Shown: piece after piece, positions 21,044 to 31,863 of the stretch
How positions within the stretch are numbered: the first letter of the stretch is position 1
How the letters are laid out: every line of letters starts with the position of its first letter
Assembly: GCF_026151205.1 (NCBI RefSeq)
Contig: NC_087077.1
Span: 15,598,983-15,662,982 of the forward strand
Source: Bolinopsis microptera
Taxonomy: Eukaryota; Ctenophora; Tentaculata; Lobata; Bolinopsidae
DNA length: 64,000 nt
Direction: 5' to 3'
Notes under the pieces: model-generated
What the model was told of the DNA's origin: nothing
Database searches by the model: none
What the model saw: the letters and a program-made list of their open reading frames with translations, nothing else
Made by a program: the position numbers and the translations under genes

Positions 21044-21619
21044 CTAAACTGTAACAAGAGCTTCGTAACACCAAATATCCACTAAAATAAAACATGTACT
21101 GATTGATTGAAAGTTCAATTGATCTTTAATCTCATATATGTTGTTACCTGATATAATAATGTTGGCATCATCTGCATATAAGATAAACTTTGCTAGTGTG
21201 CTTATGCCAGGTAAGTCATTAATGTATAGGACAAAGAGTAGAGGACCTAGGATGCTACCTTGTGGTACTCCATACTCCATATCCCTGCACAGTGCACGAG
21301 CTGAGTCAGCGCCATTAATACTAACATATTGTTTTCTATTCGTAAGGTATGACTTAAACCATTTATTAGCGATGCCTCTTATACCGTAATGATTAAGCAT
21401 GAGTAGAAGTATTTTGTGATCTATCATGTCAAAAGCCTTTGAAAAATTTATGAGGAGGAGAAGAGAAATTTGCTTTTTATGTAATGAGCTGATGAGGGTA
21501 TTTTGCGCATCCAGAAGTGCATGTTCACAAGATCTACCTGCCCTATTACTACTAAATCCATACTGTCGTTCATATAAACTTGAATTTTGATCCAAGAATT
21601 CTACAAGTCTGGCATGCAT
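21044..21619 (-). pseudogene. CR1/Jockey-like reverse transcriptase core, inactive
   Basis: About 170 residues of RT palm: [19 protein letters not shown], then [19 protein letters not shown], then [20 protein letters not shown] and [13 protein letters not shown]. The YADD box is intact but the motif A acid is Asn (INFSKAFD, where DFSKAFD is expected), which should abolish catalysis. Both ends are truncated, with no endonuclease and no C-terminus attached. Confidence 0.8.
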
Positions 21620-21696
21620 AACTACTAATTTCTCGCCGAGACTGCCAACAATAATTTCTTCAGGATGAGCGAAATAAGAATTGTTGCAAACTTTCT

Positions 21697-21965
21697 TTAA
21701 AACCGCAGTTCTTTCTTTTGGCGAAAGTTGGATGTCATTATTGAGTGTGAGGCTTGTAAAAACATGATGAGCCCCATCTCAACATAGCCTTCCATATCCT
21801 GATCTTCAGCCACTTTAGCAACTGGTTCAGGTTCCTTAAAAGTACTGCTTATAATGGGACTAAAGTCCTCATATGTCTCCGGTAGCAGCATCGTAGATAA
21901 TCCCACTTCATCCTCGACTAACGCTTCCAAGTCGAACCATCTTTCAAAGCTAGCGACCTAGAAAA
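21697..21965 (-). pseudogene. RING-gene family, first-exon copy without RING
   Basis: After an acceptor-like ttctag at about 21,960 the minus strand reads VASFERWFDLEALVEDEVGL, then MLLPETYEDFSPI. This matches SFERIFDLETSIEDEVD and MMLSESSEDFSPT ahead of the RING at 22.7 kb. The RING itself is replaced by unrelated sequence. Confidence 0.6.
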
Positions 21966-22069
21966 TATAAAATTAATAAACATATTCTTTTAATGTGGGT
22001 TTGCTAGATAAGTAACACAATAAGTTAATTATAATATCATTCATAAACATAGTACAAAAACATTCAAAT

Positions 22070-22480
22070 TCAACGTTTGGCACGTTTGGGAGCGTTAAGA
22101 GGTTCACTATCACTACTCATTCTCTTGCTCTGTGCAGGTTTTATCACTCCTTTCCGTAGCTCCTCTCTTATAAATATATACTCATGTTTTGCGGCGATCT
22201 CTTTTAGTATCTCCAGTTTCATCTGATACTGGGAAACCTTGTTGTGCAGTTTATCATCCTGCATATCCCGTAGCAGTCTGTGTAGTTGTTTTATATGGAG
22301 TTTCTGGTCTCGTGTGGTAGCCGATTGGTCTCGTGCGGTAGCCGATGCCCGATTGGCGTGATCGATTACGGGAAGTAGCAGTTGCTGCGGGAAGTAGCAG
22401 TGCTTCCGGAAGTAGGTGCGCTGTGAGAGGCGGCTGGAGGAGTTGAATTCTCTTCGTTAGGGGCTGGTGAAGTATCCATT
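22070..22480 (-). CDS. Coiled-coil/NLS exon of the RING-gene family
   Basis: Minus frame QDDKLHNKVSQYQMKLEILK, then EIAAKHEYIFIREELRKG, ending EPLNAPKRAKR, a basic nuclear-localisation-like tail. Upstream to 22,480 other frames read Ser/Thr-rich (SAPTSGSTATSRS) and a repeated RLPHET motif. The whole order (Ser/Thr-rich, coil, basic tail) recurs at 29,934-30,356. Because the RING lies just 5' on the same strand, they may form one gene. Confidence 0.45.
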
Positions 22481-22489
22481 TGGGGATCG

Positions 22490-22836
22490 TTAGCTCTTGT
22501 GGTGGATTCCATGTTCGGCTTCGTAGTTGAAGTTAGTTAATAGTTGATGTTGTTGATGCTGGATAGACTCTTCTGTTGCTAGATCGATCTTATGTAGGTG
22601 ACTTATCCTACGCCTGCAGATAGGGCAGCTATTTCTGATTCGCAGTTTTGGTGCTGTACAGACGTAGCAGTATCTATGGGTACAGTGCTTCAGGAAAGTC
22701 CTCCCTTCGGTGGAAATAATGCCATAGCATACGTCACATAACGTTGGGCTGAAGTCCTCAGATGACTCCGATAACATCATCGTATCCACTTCATCCTCGA
22801 TTGATGTCTCCAAGTCAAAAATCCTTTCAAAGCTTT
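22490..22836 (-). pseudogene. RING-finger gene, 5' end cut by a retrotransposon
   Basis: Reads SFERIFDLETSIEDEVD, then CDVCYGIISTEGRTFLKHCT, then HRYCYVC and CPICRRRISHL. All RING ligands (C-x2-C, C-x-H, C-x2-C, C-x2-C) are present. The exon begins right at the T-run of the retrotransposon tail at 22,837, so the start and acceptor are lost compared with the 21.96 kb copy. Ubiquitin-ligase activity is inferred from the domain. Confidence 0.65.
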
Positions 22837-24036
22837 TTTTTTTTTTTTATCAATAAACTTTCAAATTGTTACACAAATACATCATTTTATTTCAAAGAAA
22901 ATATCGCCGAATGACCTTACATGCCTTGACAAGTGACCGAGTGTAAACAAAATAAGGGACACCGAAACACCAGTTGACCAGTAAACTGATCATAGCAATT
23001 ACATCGGGCCCTAAATACAACTATAAGTGAAGCGATGCTGCAACCAAGGCATGCTAGGTTTATTCCATTGAACTAATAAGGTTACAGCCTAAAATATAAA
23101 TATAATAAATAACAATGTACCATAAATCATAATTATAAACACACTTTATTTAACATATTTTATTAATTATACTTTTTATCAATTTATATTTAGCCAATAT
23201 AGTTACATTAAGGTAAATTGTTTAACTGTCAGAGGATGTTATATGGTCGTTTAGAACTGTCCAGAGGTACTTAATTAAATGGGTTTTAAACACGGATGGC
23301 CTTGAGATTTCCCTTAATTCATAAGGGAGTTTATTCCAAAGAATGTGTGCTCTGTAAAAGTAAGACTTAGATATGCCTGAACATCTGGTCTGGCTTGACG
23401 TAAGGTTTTGTGGAACTTGAGGAGAAATGTCACTAATCATACTGAGATCGTCTAGATGTGATCGCCTTAACCAACTTCCCATGAAACGTCGTAAGTAAGG
23501 TGGAAATGTCACAACTGACATGTCATAAAAAATATTATGAAAATATAATATATTCTTGTAATCAAACCTTACCGAGAGTGGAAGGATATTTAGTTCCTTT
23601 CACGCTATGAAATACCTTTTTTTGTCCCTAAGGCTCAAGTAAATATCATTAAGGATCCACTTGATACCTCTTTTTTGTATCGATTCAAGTTTCTCCACCG
23701 AGGTTTCTGAATAAGGCCGCCAGACAATTGTGCAGTGTTCGAAATGACTTCTAACCTGAGATAGATAGAAGGCCCGACGTTTTTTAGTGTTCTTGGTGAA
23801 GTAACATGTTCTTTTTAGAAGGCCTAACCTCTGACTAGCCTTAGAGTATATCATATCACAGTGATGTGACCAATCTAACTTACTATTGATATGTACTCCA
23901 AGATCTTTTTCAATGTCTGTGTATTCGATAGCCGTTTCATTCATTGAGTACACAAAATTAACACTACGATTCATAGAATATGCTCGGGTAATAGAAAGAA
24001 CGTGACTTTTTGAAGGGTGAAACACCATCTTATTTC
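22837..24036 (-). mobile_element. 5'-truncated CR1/Jockey-like non-LTR retrotransposon
   Basis: T-run at 22,837-22,849 is the poly(A) tail on the minus strand. Coding runs from 24,028 (MVFHPSKSHVLSITRAYSMN, DIEKDLGVHINSKLDWSHHC, SHFEHCTIVWRPYSETSVEK) with a shift near 23,590, then LWNKLPYELREISRPSVFK to the stop at 23,222. This is the thumb and C-terminal region that follows the RT palm; the palm is absent. About 370 bp of AT-rich 3' UTR remain. It landed in the RING gene exon. Confidence 0.75.
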
Positions 24037-24115
24037 TAGAAAATCGTTCTAGAAAATAGAATATAATAATATAAAATATAAAATAAATAACCTTATTCTT
24101 ATGATAATCATTATT

Positions 24116-24450
24116 TTAATTATAAATGCATAGTGAATAGAAAAAAGATAATATTACATAATAACATACCTTTGATTTTTCATTAGCGATTGGGGAGAGG
24201 ATCATATCCCATGAGCTTTCAACGTCTTCCATGGGAATGGTTGTCTGAGCATCGTTTATAGGACTATAGATTGTTACATGTTGAGAGATTTCCTCCGTTA
24301 ACAGGTCTATCTTTTGCAGGTGATCTATCCTGCGCTTGCATATAGGACAAAAATTTCTGATTTCTAGCTTCGGTGCAATACACACATAGCAGAATTTATG
24401 GCTGCAATGCTTCAAGAAGGTTCTCCCTTCTATTAAAATAAGTGGTATTC
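24116..24450 (-). pseudogene. RING-finger gene copy with lost first ligands
   Basis: Reads IEGRTFLKHCSHKFCYVC, then CPICKRRIDHLQKIDLLTEE, then about 30 residues to NEKSK followed by a GTATGT donor. The first C-x2-C pair is replaced (RIRIPLILIEG instead of CDVCYGIISTEG), so the finger cannot close normally. Confidence 0.65.
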
Positions 24451-24454
24451 TTAT

Positions 24455-24620
24455 CCTACGCGGTACGCCTGCAGATAGGGCAGCTATTTCTTATTCGCAG
24501 TTTTGGTGCTATACACTATACAGACGTAGCAGTATCATGGGTACAGTGCTTCAGGAAAGTCCTCCCTTCGATGGAAGAAATGCCATAGCATATATCACAT
24601 GACGTTGACATAGTAAAAAT
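24455..24620 (-). pseudogene. RING-finger gene copy, frameshifted
   Basis: MSTSCDICYGISSIEGRTFL then KHCTH, after which a small deletion shifts the frame; the next ligands (CPYLQA-like) are out of frame. Third member of the local cluster. Confidence 0.6.
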
Positions 24621-24675
24621 GTTTTTAGATAATACAGCAACAAGTGAATGAAGAGGGATAATCTTTTGAACTAAA

Positions 24676-24835
24676 TTAGGAGTTGTTTGCATCAATATAG
24701 GAAAGGTAACTTTCAGCTTTAGAGGGATCAAAGTCTGGAAGGTTACGATTATTAGCTTTAGGCTTTAGCATAACGGTGTGTAATGGTGCTAATACTCTAA
24801 TACCACCACGGATAGCCTGCTCAACAAATGTATAT
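24676..24835 (-). pseudogene. Polinton-type DNA polymerase B, palm piece
   Basis: Reads FVEQAIRGGIRVLAPLH, then KANNRNLPDFDPSKAESYL and SYIDANN. RGGI..KAN...LPDFDP..SYL.Y.DANN is the block before and including the first catalytic motif of protein-primed family B polymerases of Polinton/Maverick elements. It ends after DANN. It is continuous with 25,431-25,535 once the 595-bp insertion is removed. Confidence 0.75.
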
Positions 24836-25430
24836 AGGTAGTGCGCCATCGACAGTGAGCCGCGCGTGCCGACTGTAGGATGGTTTTTTAGCGCTAATTT
24901 CGGCCAGCACAATTTTCTACAAACAAATAAATATTGAGTATCCTTCCCGACCTCCAATTGCAACAAAAATTGGCAAGCTTACTCTTAGACTTACAAGGAC
25001 AGTGTCCGAAAAATTTAAAGCATATCCAACCATCAGACATTATGTTACAGCTAAAAGCAGCATATTTTGCCCCATTTTGATCACTATATCAACTCCGATA
25101 TCCACCAAATTTTTCGGACAGTTGTGAAAGCCCTATTGGAAGGTTATCGCCAATTTTCAGAATGATCTCATTCAAGGAACTGAAGATATATCCAAATAAT
25201 ACGACAAAATACGACAAAAATCAACAAATTTGGTCAAATAACGCGACTTTTACAGCTAATTTTGCCCCAAAAGCCGCGCACCATCAAATATGGCACCTAG
25301 GCGAAACTCACTGATCTTTCCAAAAAGGTATGACAAATTTGGTATTGTGAAAATTCTCAAAGTCTCTAGAAAACAGTGGTACAAAAATTTTAAAAATCCG
25401 ATCAAGTTTATTTTTATCGTGCACCTCCTA
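24836..25430. mobile_element. 595-bp MITE-like insertion in polymerase B
   Basis: ATGTATAT at 24,828-24,835 and ATGTATAC at 25,431-25,438 look like an 8-bp target duplication. Ends are imperfect inverted repeats (AGGTAGTGCGCCATCGA and, reversed, AGGAGGTGCACGATAAA). The interior has no coding capacity and contains gtccgaaaaattt with its reverse complement aatttttcggac 100 bp away. It parts two adjacent stretches of one polymerase domain. Confidence 0.65.
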
Positions 25431-25535
25431 ATGTATACATCTCCTGATACTTAAATAATTCTAACTCTACTTTAGTATGCTTTAATCGTGCATCCCATGT
25501 TAGGTCTGGTGCAGTGTAATAATGAACAGGATCAA
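25431..25535 (-). pseudogene. Polinton-type DNA polymerase B, preceding palm piece
   Basis: Reads LDPVHYYTAPDLTWDARLKH, then TKVELELFKYQEMYT. The LDP.HYyTAP.L.WDA.L..T.VELEL motif lies directly before FVEQAIRGGI in this polymerase family. The flanks are frameshifted. Confidence 0.75.
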
Positions 25536-26448
25536 GGTTACAAAAAGTTTAACACTTTGTCCTTTATTATCTCTTCATCTTCCTGAATAAACAATATCGT
25601 TTCTACATTCTGAACACTCTTTACTCTCTCCACTTGTACAGAGTTTGCAGCAATGAGTCGAGGAGAGTAGTAGTCTAGACTCAGTCTACACTACTCTAGA
25701 CTCTAGAGAACCAGCTGCAAAGTCATCAATGTCTGCTGCTCCGAGCACTCTCTTTGAGTATTTTCCCGTCTTTTTTATCTACATAATAACTTACCTTTGA
25801 TTCTTTATCTATTACGGACAAGGACTTAATATAGACGGCCATGAACTTTCTACATCCTTCATAGGAGGGGTACATTGAGCATATCTGTAATGGGGCTGCA
25901 AACATTCCTGATGCGCAATTGTTGAGAAATTTTGGAGGTTTGGAGTCTGATAAGAGATATTTATTTAATAAATACCACTCGTGTTTTTTGATATTGATCA
26001 AGTAAAATTAGGATATTGGATAAGATGATAGGAATACAAATGAGAACTGGCGAAGCTGAAGGGGTTCTTAGTTTTAGATAGGTAACTATGGAAGCCTTCA
26101 GATTTGGGGACCTAAGCATCGTCCTAAGAGATCCTAGACCTGGTGAAGGGTTTTGTGGGAGTAGAAGAAGCTGGGTTGCTGAGGGATTCAGACTTGCGGA
26201 ATTGATGATATTGTGGCAATAGGGAAATACACTGAGATAATGATTTGGACAACTGGATTACCTTATTTACACTCTTCTTATAATCCGCTAACAAACTTGT
26301 TACGTTTTTCCTTAAGTACTGTCTTTTCTTCCGGACTAAGAATTTTTTTTAAAATCATCAGAGAAAATAGAATACAATTTTTATTTATCACGTCTAATAA
26401 AATAGGCAACTATGAAAATTACCATTATATGAAGGTGCATGTCTTATC
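25536..26448. other. Coding-like scraps and shared repeats
   Basis: Minus 25,726-26,001 ends LSVIDKESK with a GTAAGT donor, like LSPIANEKSK in the 24.1 kb RING copy, so it may be a diverged exon of that family. Minus 26,040-26,200 reads STPTKPFTRSRIS, one of the NPF-type peptides. 26,210-26,345 recurs at 30,425-30,555 (gggaaatacactgagataat and following). Confidence 0.4.
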
Positions 26449-26637
26449 TTAATGTGTTGTATAGTGACAATGATCTCTGACTTTATCCTTACCGACAAGG
26501 AGTTGATGACAAAGGTAACATGAATTGCTTGAAGGGAATGTCTGCTTCTCATCATCTGTCAGAGGAATCATGGGCTCCTCTGCCCAGATGAGATCGTGTA
26601 AGCGATCATATTCTTCGTACATCATGGCCACAAACAC
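26449..26637 (-). pseudogene. Polinton-type polymerase B, N-terminal zinc-binding piece
   Basis: Reads MIPLTDDEKQTFPSSNSCYL, then CHQLLVGKDKVRDHCHYT. C-x2-C followed by VRDHCHYTG is the endonuclease VII-like motif at the start of Polinton polymerases. It ends in TTH where TGKYRG is expected. Upstream of the palm pieces on the same strand, so all three may be one decayed gene. Confidence 0.65.
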
Positions 26638-27251
26638 ACTCCTCTCTATGCTCTCGCTTCCTTCCTTCCTTCCCCCTCCATATCTCGTCCTTCCTACTAG
26701 GAATCCTAGTCTTAAACGTTTAAATATAATTCATATGAATATAATTTATTGCTAAATTCTCTGACACAATTGTAGCAGGCAAAGGAGCTATTTCTCCCTT
26801 GAATTGGGCAGGACTGTTAGGCGGATGCCGTTAGCTGCTAGGTCTAAAATAATCTGTTTTCTCTGATGAAGCACAGTACAGATGTGATGCGAATCAGACT
26901 CTCTAGTGCTAGAAAATTAAATGTAAAAATTAAATGTAAAATTAAATGTAAAAATTCTTAATCTCCTCGTTAAGCAATGAAATACGTTTAAGAACTAAAA
27001 AGGTAAACGTAATTGTCGTTTTAGGGTATTATTCACACAAATAAATCATATTATCTTTAAATTCACGTGATAAACCTGCTTTTCCTTTAGTCCGACCTTA
27101 TCGAGACTACTTACAAAAGTAGCTCCCAACATCCAATGAGATGGTCGTCCTCCTCCTCACTACATGGGAACAACTTTATGTAGCAGCTTTATATTTCGAC
27201 GGTCAATACTGTCCACAATGACAGTCTTCTCGAAATAATCAACTATAGACA
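26638..27251. other. No feature recognised
   Basis: AT-rich. A short cttccttcc run near 26,660 and aaattaaatgtaa repeats at 26,915-26,955. Confidence 0.4.
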
Positions 27252-27870
27252 TTAGCTTAGTTTGTGTGAATAGAGTATTATATATGATACTTCCTCGACA
27301 TCAGCCACTGGAACAAAAGCAAGAAACACAATAAGCTTTACAGCTCTGGCAAACAGTTTATCTTCAAAATAAATCTTCTTAATAGTTTTTTTTATGTTCT
27401 TTTGAACAGCTTGACAGAGGTGGAAGTAGCAATTGCTCACGTCCCATCCTGGCAATCAATCATAATTGTACCAGTGTCTACTGGACAGTGGACAGTGCTG
27501 GTCAAAATAATGCTTAATCACACTTAAAACAAATTCATAGTTGTCCCCTTTCTTGTCGCCACTTAAAATATATACCAATGGGACTCACTTATTATGGATG
27601 ACAAAGGGTTCATTTCTTCTGGTGGAGGTACAAGTGGGAGGAAGGGTAAAGTCCTCTGAGGTATTAGCCTCCTGGTGTTGGGAGGATCCTGACGCTACAG
27701 CTCTGGAACGTTGTATCACTCTGACCAAGGACATGATGTTGGGGAGAGTCTGGTTAACTGCAGGCGATGTCTCTACCAGGGCTTCTGAAATGAGGTTCTG
27801 CGTCGCCGAAAGAGGTTGATCTGCAGTTGATCCTTGTCCTTCTTCCGGGAGTAGATGTATCCATCTGGAT
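27252..27870 (-). pseudogene. MULE transposase relic
   Basis: Downstream part: SNCYFHLCQAVQKNIKKTIK, then DKLFARAVKLIVFLAFVPV and DVEEV. CYFHL.QA....I......Y..D..FA......LAFVPV.DV is the conserved end of the MULE DDE domain; TIMIDCQDGT just before it fits the middle Asp region. Upstream part (27,820-27,560) reads LPNIMSLVRVIQRSRAV, like the linker before the MULE core. The first catalytic motif is missing and the frames are broken. Confidence 0.65.
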
Positions 27871-28159
27871 CTGAGCGTGCATCTGAAATTGAAATGCTTG
27901 AGTAATGAGTATAATTGTTACAGTTTCACTTATCAGGAACAGAATATATGGCTTATATTAGTTTCATTTCATGGAGTGACGAATTAAATATTTAGCAAAA
28001 TTGTTTAATACTTAATATTCATAAATTTTCTGGTCTGGAAAAAGGTGATGATTGGCACAAATGTACGTAAATTGGTGTTGTAGCTACAATCAATAGTTTG
28101 GGGGCATGAGGATTAATTCAAATTGAAAAAGCTATATTATGCAATTTTTATCTCGATTT
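27871..28159. other. Spacer without feature
   Basis: AT-rich sequence with no motif I can support. Confidence 0.4.
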
Positions 28160-29420
28160 TTACTCTGATAAGACCGCAGGTGATAATCGAAGTATTGAAG
28201 TACTTACCCTATAGTACACCTGAACCACATAACGTGCCAGCGTGTCCACCTCCTCTCTCCTGACTACAGGATCAGATACGTAGTACCTTACTAGTATCCG
28301 CGATGCCAGGGTCAGCCACCGTGCGTGATTCATTGCTCCAAGTTTTGCGGAAGCAAGGTCATCAGGAACATATCCTGAAACATTATTTGTACTATCTGTT
28401 TCCCTTCTTTGACTCTCAAAGAGACAAGCCACTACAAAATCTGAGTTATGAACAGATATAGATGGTTTTACATGTAGTCTAGAGTTACTTAATACAAATC
28501 TAGATAAAACATTTTGACTTTAAATTGGCATGTTCCATCGAGACAGGCGAGGCAAAGTCGATAGACCATCCTGTTATCCTGGCTTAGTTATTGAATAACT
28601 TTTGTCGGTTACCTCGGAAAATCGGCGCAGGAGATCGTATTCAACTTTACAACTTTCCTTTTATATACGTCATCACTCATGAGAATTTTACCTGAAATTG
28701 CATATTTAATTGAAAAGTATATGCATTATGCCTATACAAAAAAGGTCGTAATAATTCATTCCATGCAAATTTGGACTACAGAAAGCTTGTTTAATTTACC
28801 TTCTTTTACGTTATCTAGCTCACAGAACAATCCACGAAGTGGTAACTCCACCGAGTTGATTGTAATTAAAGATTTTAAGGCGTTAGTGCCGAGTAATGCC
28901 TTTGGGTAGTGCTCGTAAATCAATCAATCAATCAGTGCAGTAAACACACCGAAAGAAAGCAGGGCTTTCCAATCATTTCCTGTATATGTCTTAAAGCACC
29001 CTCCTGTAGTGGAACACAACAAGAAAATTGAGAATAATCTTGTGCGAGGGTAGGAACCCAGATGTCGTTTCAAACCCAAATAAACTTTAAGGAGGCTTCT
29101 CATCAGTAGCCGCACCTCCTTACTCGGTTTCTGAACTGGAATTCTATGGGCTTCCAGACGGCCAGACCGAGTATTACCACCCCATCCTTCTAGAGTTCAT
29201 CACAAGTAGCACCCACCTTGAAGATCTTTGACACCCAGAAATTAAATTCTTACATTGTATCCAGTAAGCGTGTTGGTACCGTCACTCCCTAGCATCTCTA
29301 ACTTCTTATAATTGATCCGCTTACTCTCCAAATAATTGATTATTGTTAAACTTGGACGTCGGTCTCCCTATATTTGAAGCATGAGCTACAAACTTTAAAG
29401 CGTACTCCCGTGCGTTGATG
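28160..29420 (-). pseudogene. Transposase-like gene relic (DGTNTLTG / RWLTLASR family)
   Basis: Near 29,330 the minus strand reads YLESKRINYKKLEMLGSDGT then NTLTGY; at 28,430-28,160 it reads SAKLGAMNHARWLTLASRIL then VRYYVSDP. DGT.vNTG and ..aRWLT.A.RilR.Y are, as I recall, signatures of a multicopy uncharacterised invertebrate family resembling the SNTG family (SNTG, HHARWMAK). The pieces sit in the right order with degenerate sequence between. An hAT-like RNase H fold is possible but not shown. Confidence 0.5.
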
Positions 29421-29933
29421 AGGGTTTTTTTAATGTGCTACCTGAAAATATGATATTTAGTAAAATATTATTCTTTCTTTTTTAGGTCTTTTATTAGGTC
29501 TTTCTTTGGAGATCTTAGAACTGGCGGAAGGTTTTTAGTTTTTAGTAGAGTAGTAGTAGAAAAATCCAAGAAGGGGTCAGATTTGCGGATCCAAGCATCG
29601 TCGTTGGAGATCCCTGACCTGGCGAAGGGGTTTGAAGGGGTAGAAGAACCTTGGTTGCTGACTGCTGAGGGTGTTACATTCTACTTATACCTTAACTAAA
29701 AAACTTATAATGGGGATGTTATTACAAAATAAAACACAGAATTATAATCTGGTATGGTAGAGGTGTAAGTTTGCGGCCCTAGCCGTAGTTATTGACGTCG
29801 AATAGAGAATTTGGGTTTGCTAGAGAAGTGACATAATGAGCTAACAATTTAATATCATTCATAAACATAAATATACAAAAACACTCAAATTCAACGTCTG
29901 GCACGTTTGGGAGCGTTAATTAGAGGTTCACTA
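29421..29933. other. NPF-type peptide and spacer
   Basis: Minus 29,680-29,540 reads STPSNPFARSGISNDDAWIR then KSDPFLDF, related to TPKNPFAM and DPWVGNSDPF at 12.1-12.2 kb. The plus strand shows the same sequence as caagcatcgtcgttggagat. The rest is AT-rich. Confidence 0.4.
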
Positions 29934-30356
29934 TTACTCCTCATTCTCTTGCCCTGTGCAGGAGAATGAGGTTTTATTACGCCTTTCCTTAGTTCCTCTC
30001 TGCGTATAATCGTTCTTTCCGGCGATCTCTTTTAGTATTTCTAGTTTCATCTCAAACTGGGATACTTTGTTGTGCAGTTTATCATCCTGCATATCCCGTA
30101 GCAGTCTGTGTAGTTGTTCTATATGGAGTTTCTTGTCTCGTGTGGTAGCCGATTGGTCTCGTGTGGTAGCCGATTGGCGACCACGTCTTCTCCTTTGTGA
30201 TCGATTACGGGACGTTGCTGCGCTGCGGGAAGTAGCAGTGCTTCCGGAGGTAGCTGCGTTGTGGGAAGTAGATACACTGTGGGAAGTAGATACACTGTGG
30301 GAAGAGCCTGGAGGAGTGGAATTCTCTTCGTCGGAGGGGGATTTGTTTAAAAACAT
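29934..30356 (-). CDS. Ser/Thr-rich coiled-coil protein, paralogue of the 22 kb exon
   Basis: 140 residues: an acidic start (SPSDEENSTPPG), Ser/Thr/Ala-rich repeats (HSVSTSHSVSTSHNAATSG), a basic patch (SQRRRRGRQ), then a helix-forming stretch (KLHIEQLHRLLRDMQDDKLH, QFEMKLEILKEIAG). The end differs from the 22 kb copy by a frameshift (the NAPKRAKR tail lies in another frame at about 29,905). The true start is unclear. Downstream it meets a block shared with the Penelope tail at 56.69 kb. Function unknown. Confidence 0.45.
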   Translation of the reverse strand: MFLNKSPSDEENSTPPGSSHSVSTSHSVSTSHNAATSGSTATSRSAATSRNRSQRRRRGRQSATTRDQSATTRDKKLHIEQLHRLLRDMQDDKLHNKVSQFEMKLEILKEIAGKNDYTQRGTKERRNKTSFSCTGQENEE

Positions 30357-30425
30357 ATAAGAGATACGAAAAGTTTGTTTTAGCAGGAGTTTTCAAAATA
30401 CATGTGTAAATCGTCTTCAGCTTGT
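30345..30425 (+). repeat. Segment shared with the Penelope-like element's 3' end
   Basis: aaaaacatataagagatacg through cgtcttcagct matches 56,688-56,755 beyond the Penelope-like stop codon. It may be a solo 3' end of that element or a shared repeat captured by it. Confidence 0.6.
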
Positions 30426-30639
30426 GGTAATAGGGAAATACACTGAGATAATGATTTGGACAACTGGATTACCTTATTTACACTCTTCTTATACGCAAAC
30501 AAGCTTTTTAAGTTGTTTCTTGAGCATTATCCTTTCTTCCGGGCTATAAAGCATCACGCTTTTCGGAATCATTGCATGGTTACTGCCCGGAGCCTTTCTG
30601 CTTTCGCTTCCAGGTTGGGTCTGATCTTGCGTGAAGTCT

Positions 30640-31070
30640 CGATTTGGTGGACGTTATAACTGTAATCAGTCGTGTCACTGGAATAATGATTTGGTGGACG
30701 TTATTACTGTAATCAGTCGCGTTACTGGAATAATGATTTGGTGGACGTTATTACTGTAATCAGTCGCGTTACTGGAATAATGTTTTGGTGGACGTTATAA
30801 CTGTAATCAGTCGCGTTACTGGAATAATGATTTGGTGGACGTTATTACTGTAATCAGTCGCGTTACTGGAATAATGTTTTGGTGGACGTTATAACTGTAA
30901 TCAGTCGCGTTACTGGAATAATGTTTTGGTGGACGTTATTACTGTAATCAGTCGCGTTACTGGAATAATGTTTTGGTGGACGTTATAACTGTAATCAGTC
31001 GCGTTACTGGAATAATTATTTGGTGGATGTTATAATTGTAATCAGTCGCGTTACTGGAATAATAATTTGG
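30640..31070. repeat. 47-bp tandem repeat, 9 copies
   Basis: TTTGGTGGACGTTATAACTG followed by taatcagtcgcgttactggaataatg-like bases recurs every 47 bp with few changes (TTATAAC versus TTATTAC alternating). The edges are sharp. Confidence 0.92.
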
Positions 31071-31863
31071 GATTCCTGGTTTAGGTTTTCAACTGGCTTC
31101 CAGAAGTGTCTGGGATTTTTAGGAATTGGTGTAGATCTCGACTCCCGTAGATTTTAAGAATTAATTATGATTCAAATATTACAATATTCTCAATTTTTGT
31201 AAACAATTACATTTTCGCGTTGAACTAAAAACAGATAAGATGTTTTTTTTTCACTTTCATCTCTGTCTTGATCTCTGGCATTTCTTAACTTCCGAGATTC
31301 AGCATCTGGATATAAAACTGATCGTATAGCTGCAGTAAAATCTGTCACGGACGTATTTCTATATAATAGTACCTACCAGCTTTTATAATTCCTAAAACGC
31401 CTCTAAACTTCCATCGGATGATTCCTCTTTGAATCTAAAATGAAAATGCTTTTCCATCTCAAGGTAGCATTCCATAACCTGATCTTCAGAATAATTACTT
31501 CCGACTTACTTTTCCTATGATCTGTTGTCGAAATAAAGAGATTAGATTTAAACTTGATTCTGTTCGATGGATACAGTGTTGAATTGATAAAAAGTTGAAC
31601 AAATTGTGAGAATTGTACACATTGTAGCAATCATTTCAAGTTGATCGAAAAATTCAAAATATAATTATAACATGAATCATTAAATCTAATAAAATATGAA
31701 CTTTGACAATAACTCTGATAGTTACAGTCTTCAATATCTGCCTTTAGGAGGTATGTCTTCTTTTTGTGAGTGGAGAGTTCTCCCACTGACCTCATTAACA
31801 AGATTCCAGCTTTCCTTGTTCTTGCATCTATCGGCTTCGTTTTCAGCTTTTATAATTTTTTGT
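31071..31863. other. No feature recognised
   Basis: AT-rich, with only short frames lacking motifs. Confidence 0.4.

Noticed and set aside
27541-27819. Plus-strand 92-codon frame as a gene
   Set aside because: The opposite strand reads as the MULE linker (IMSLVRVIQRSRAV), which fits the MULE core just downstream.
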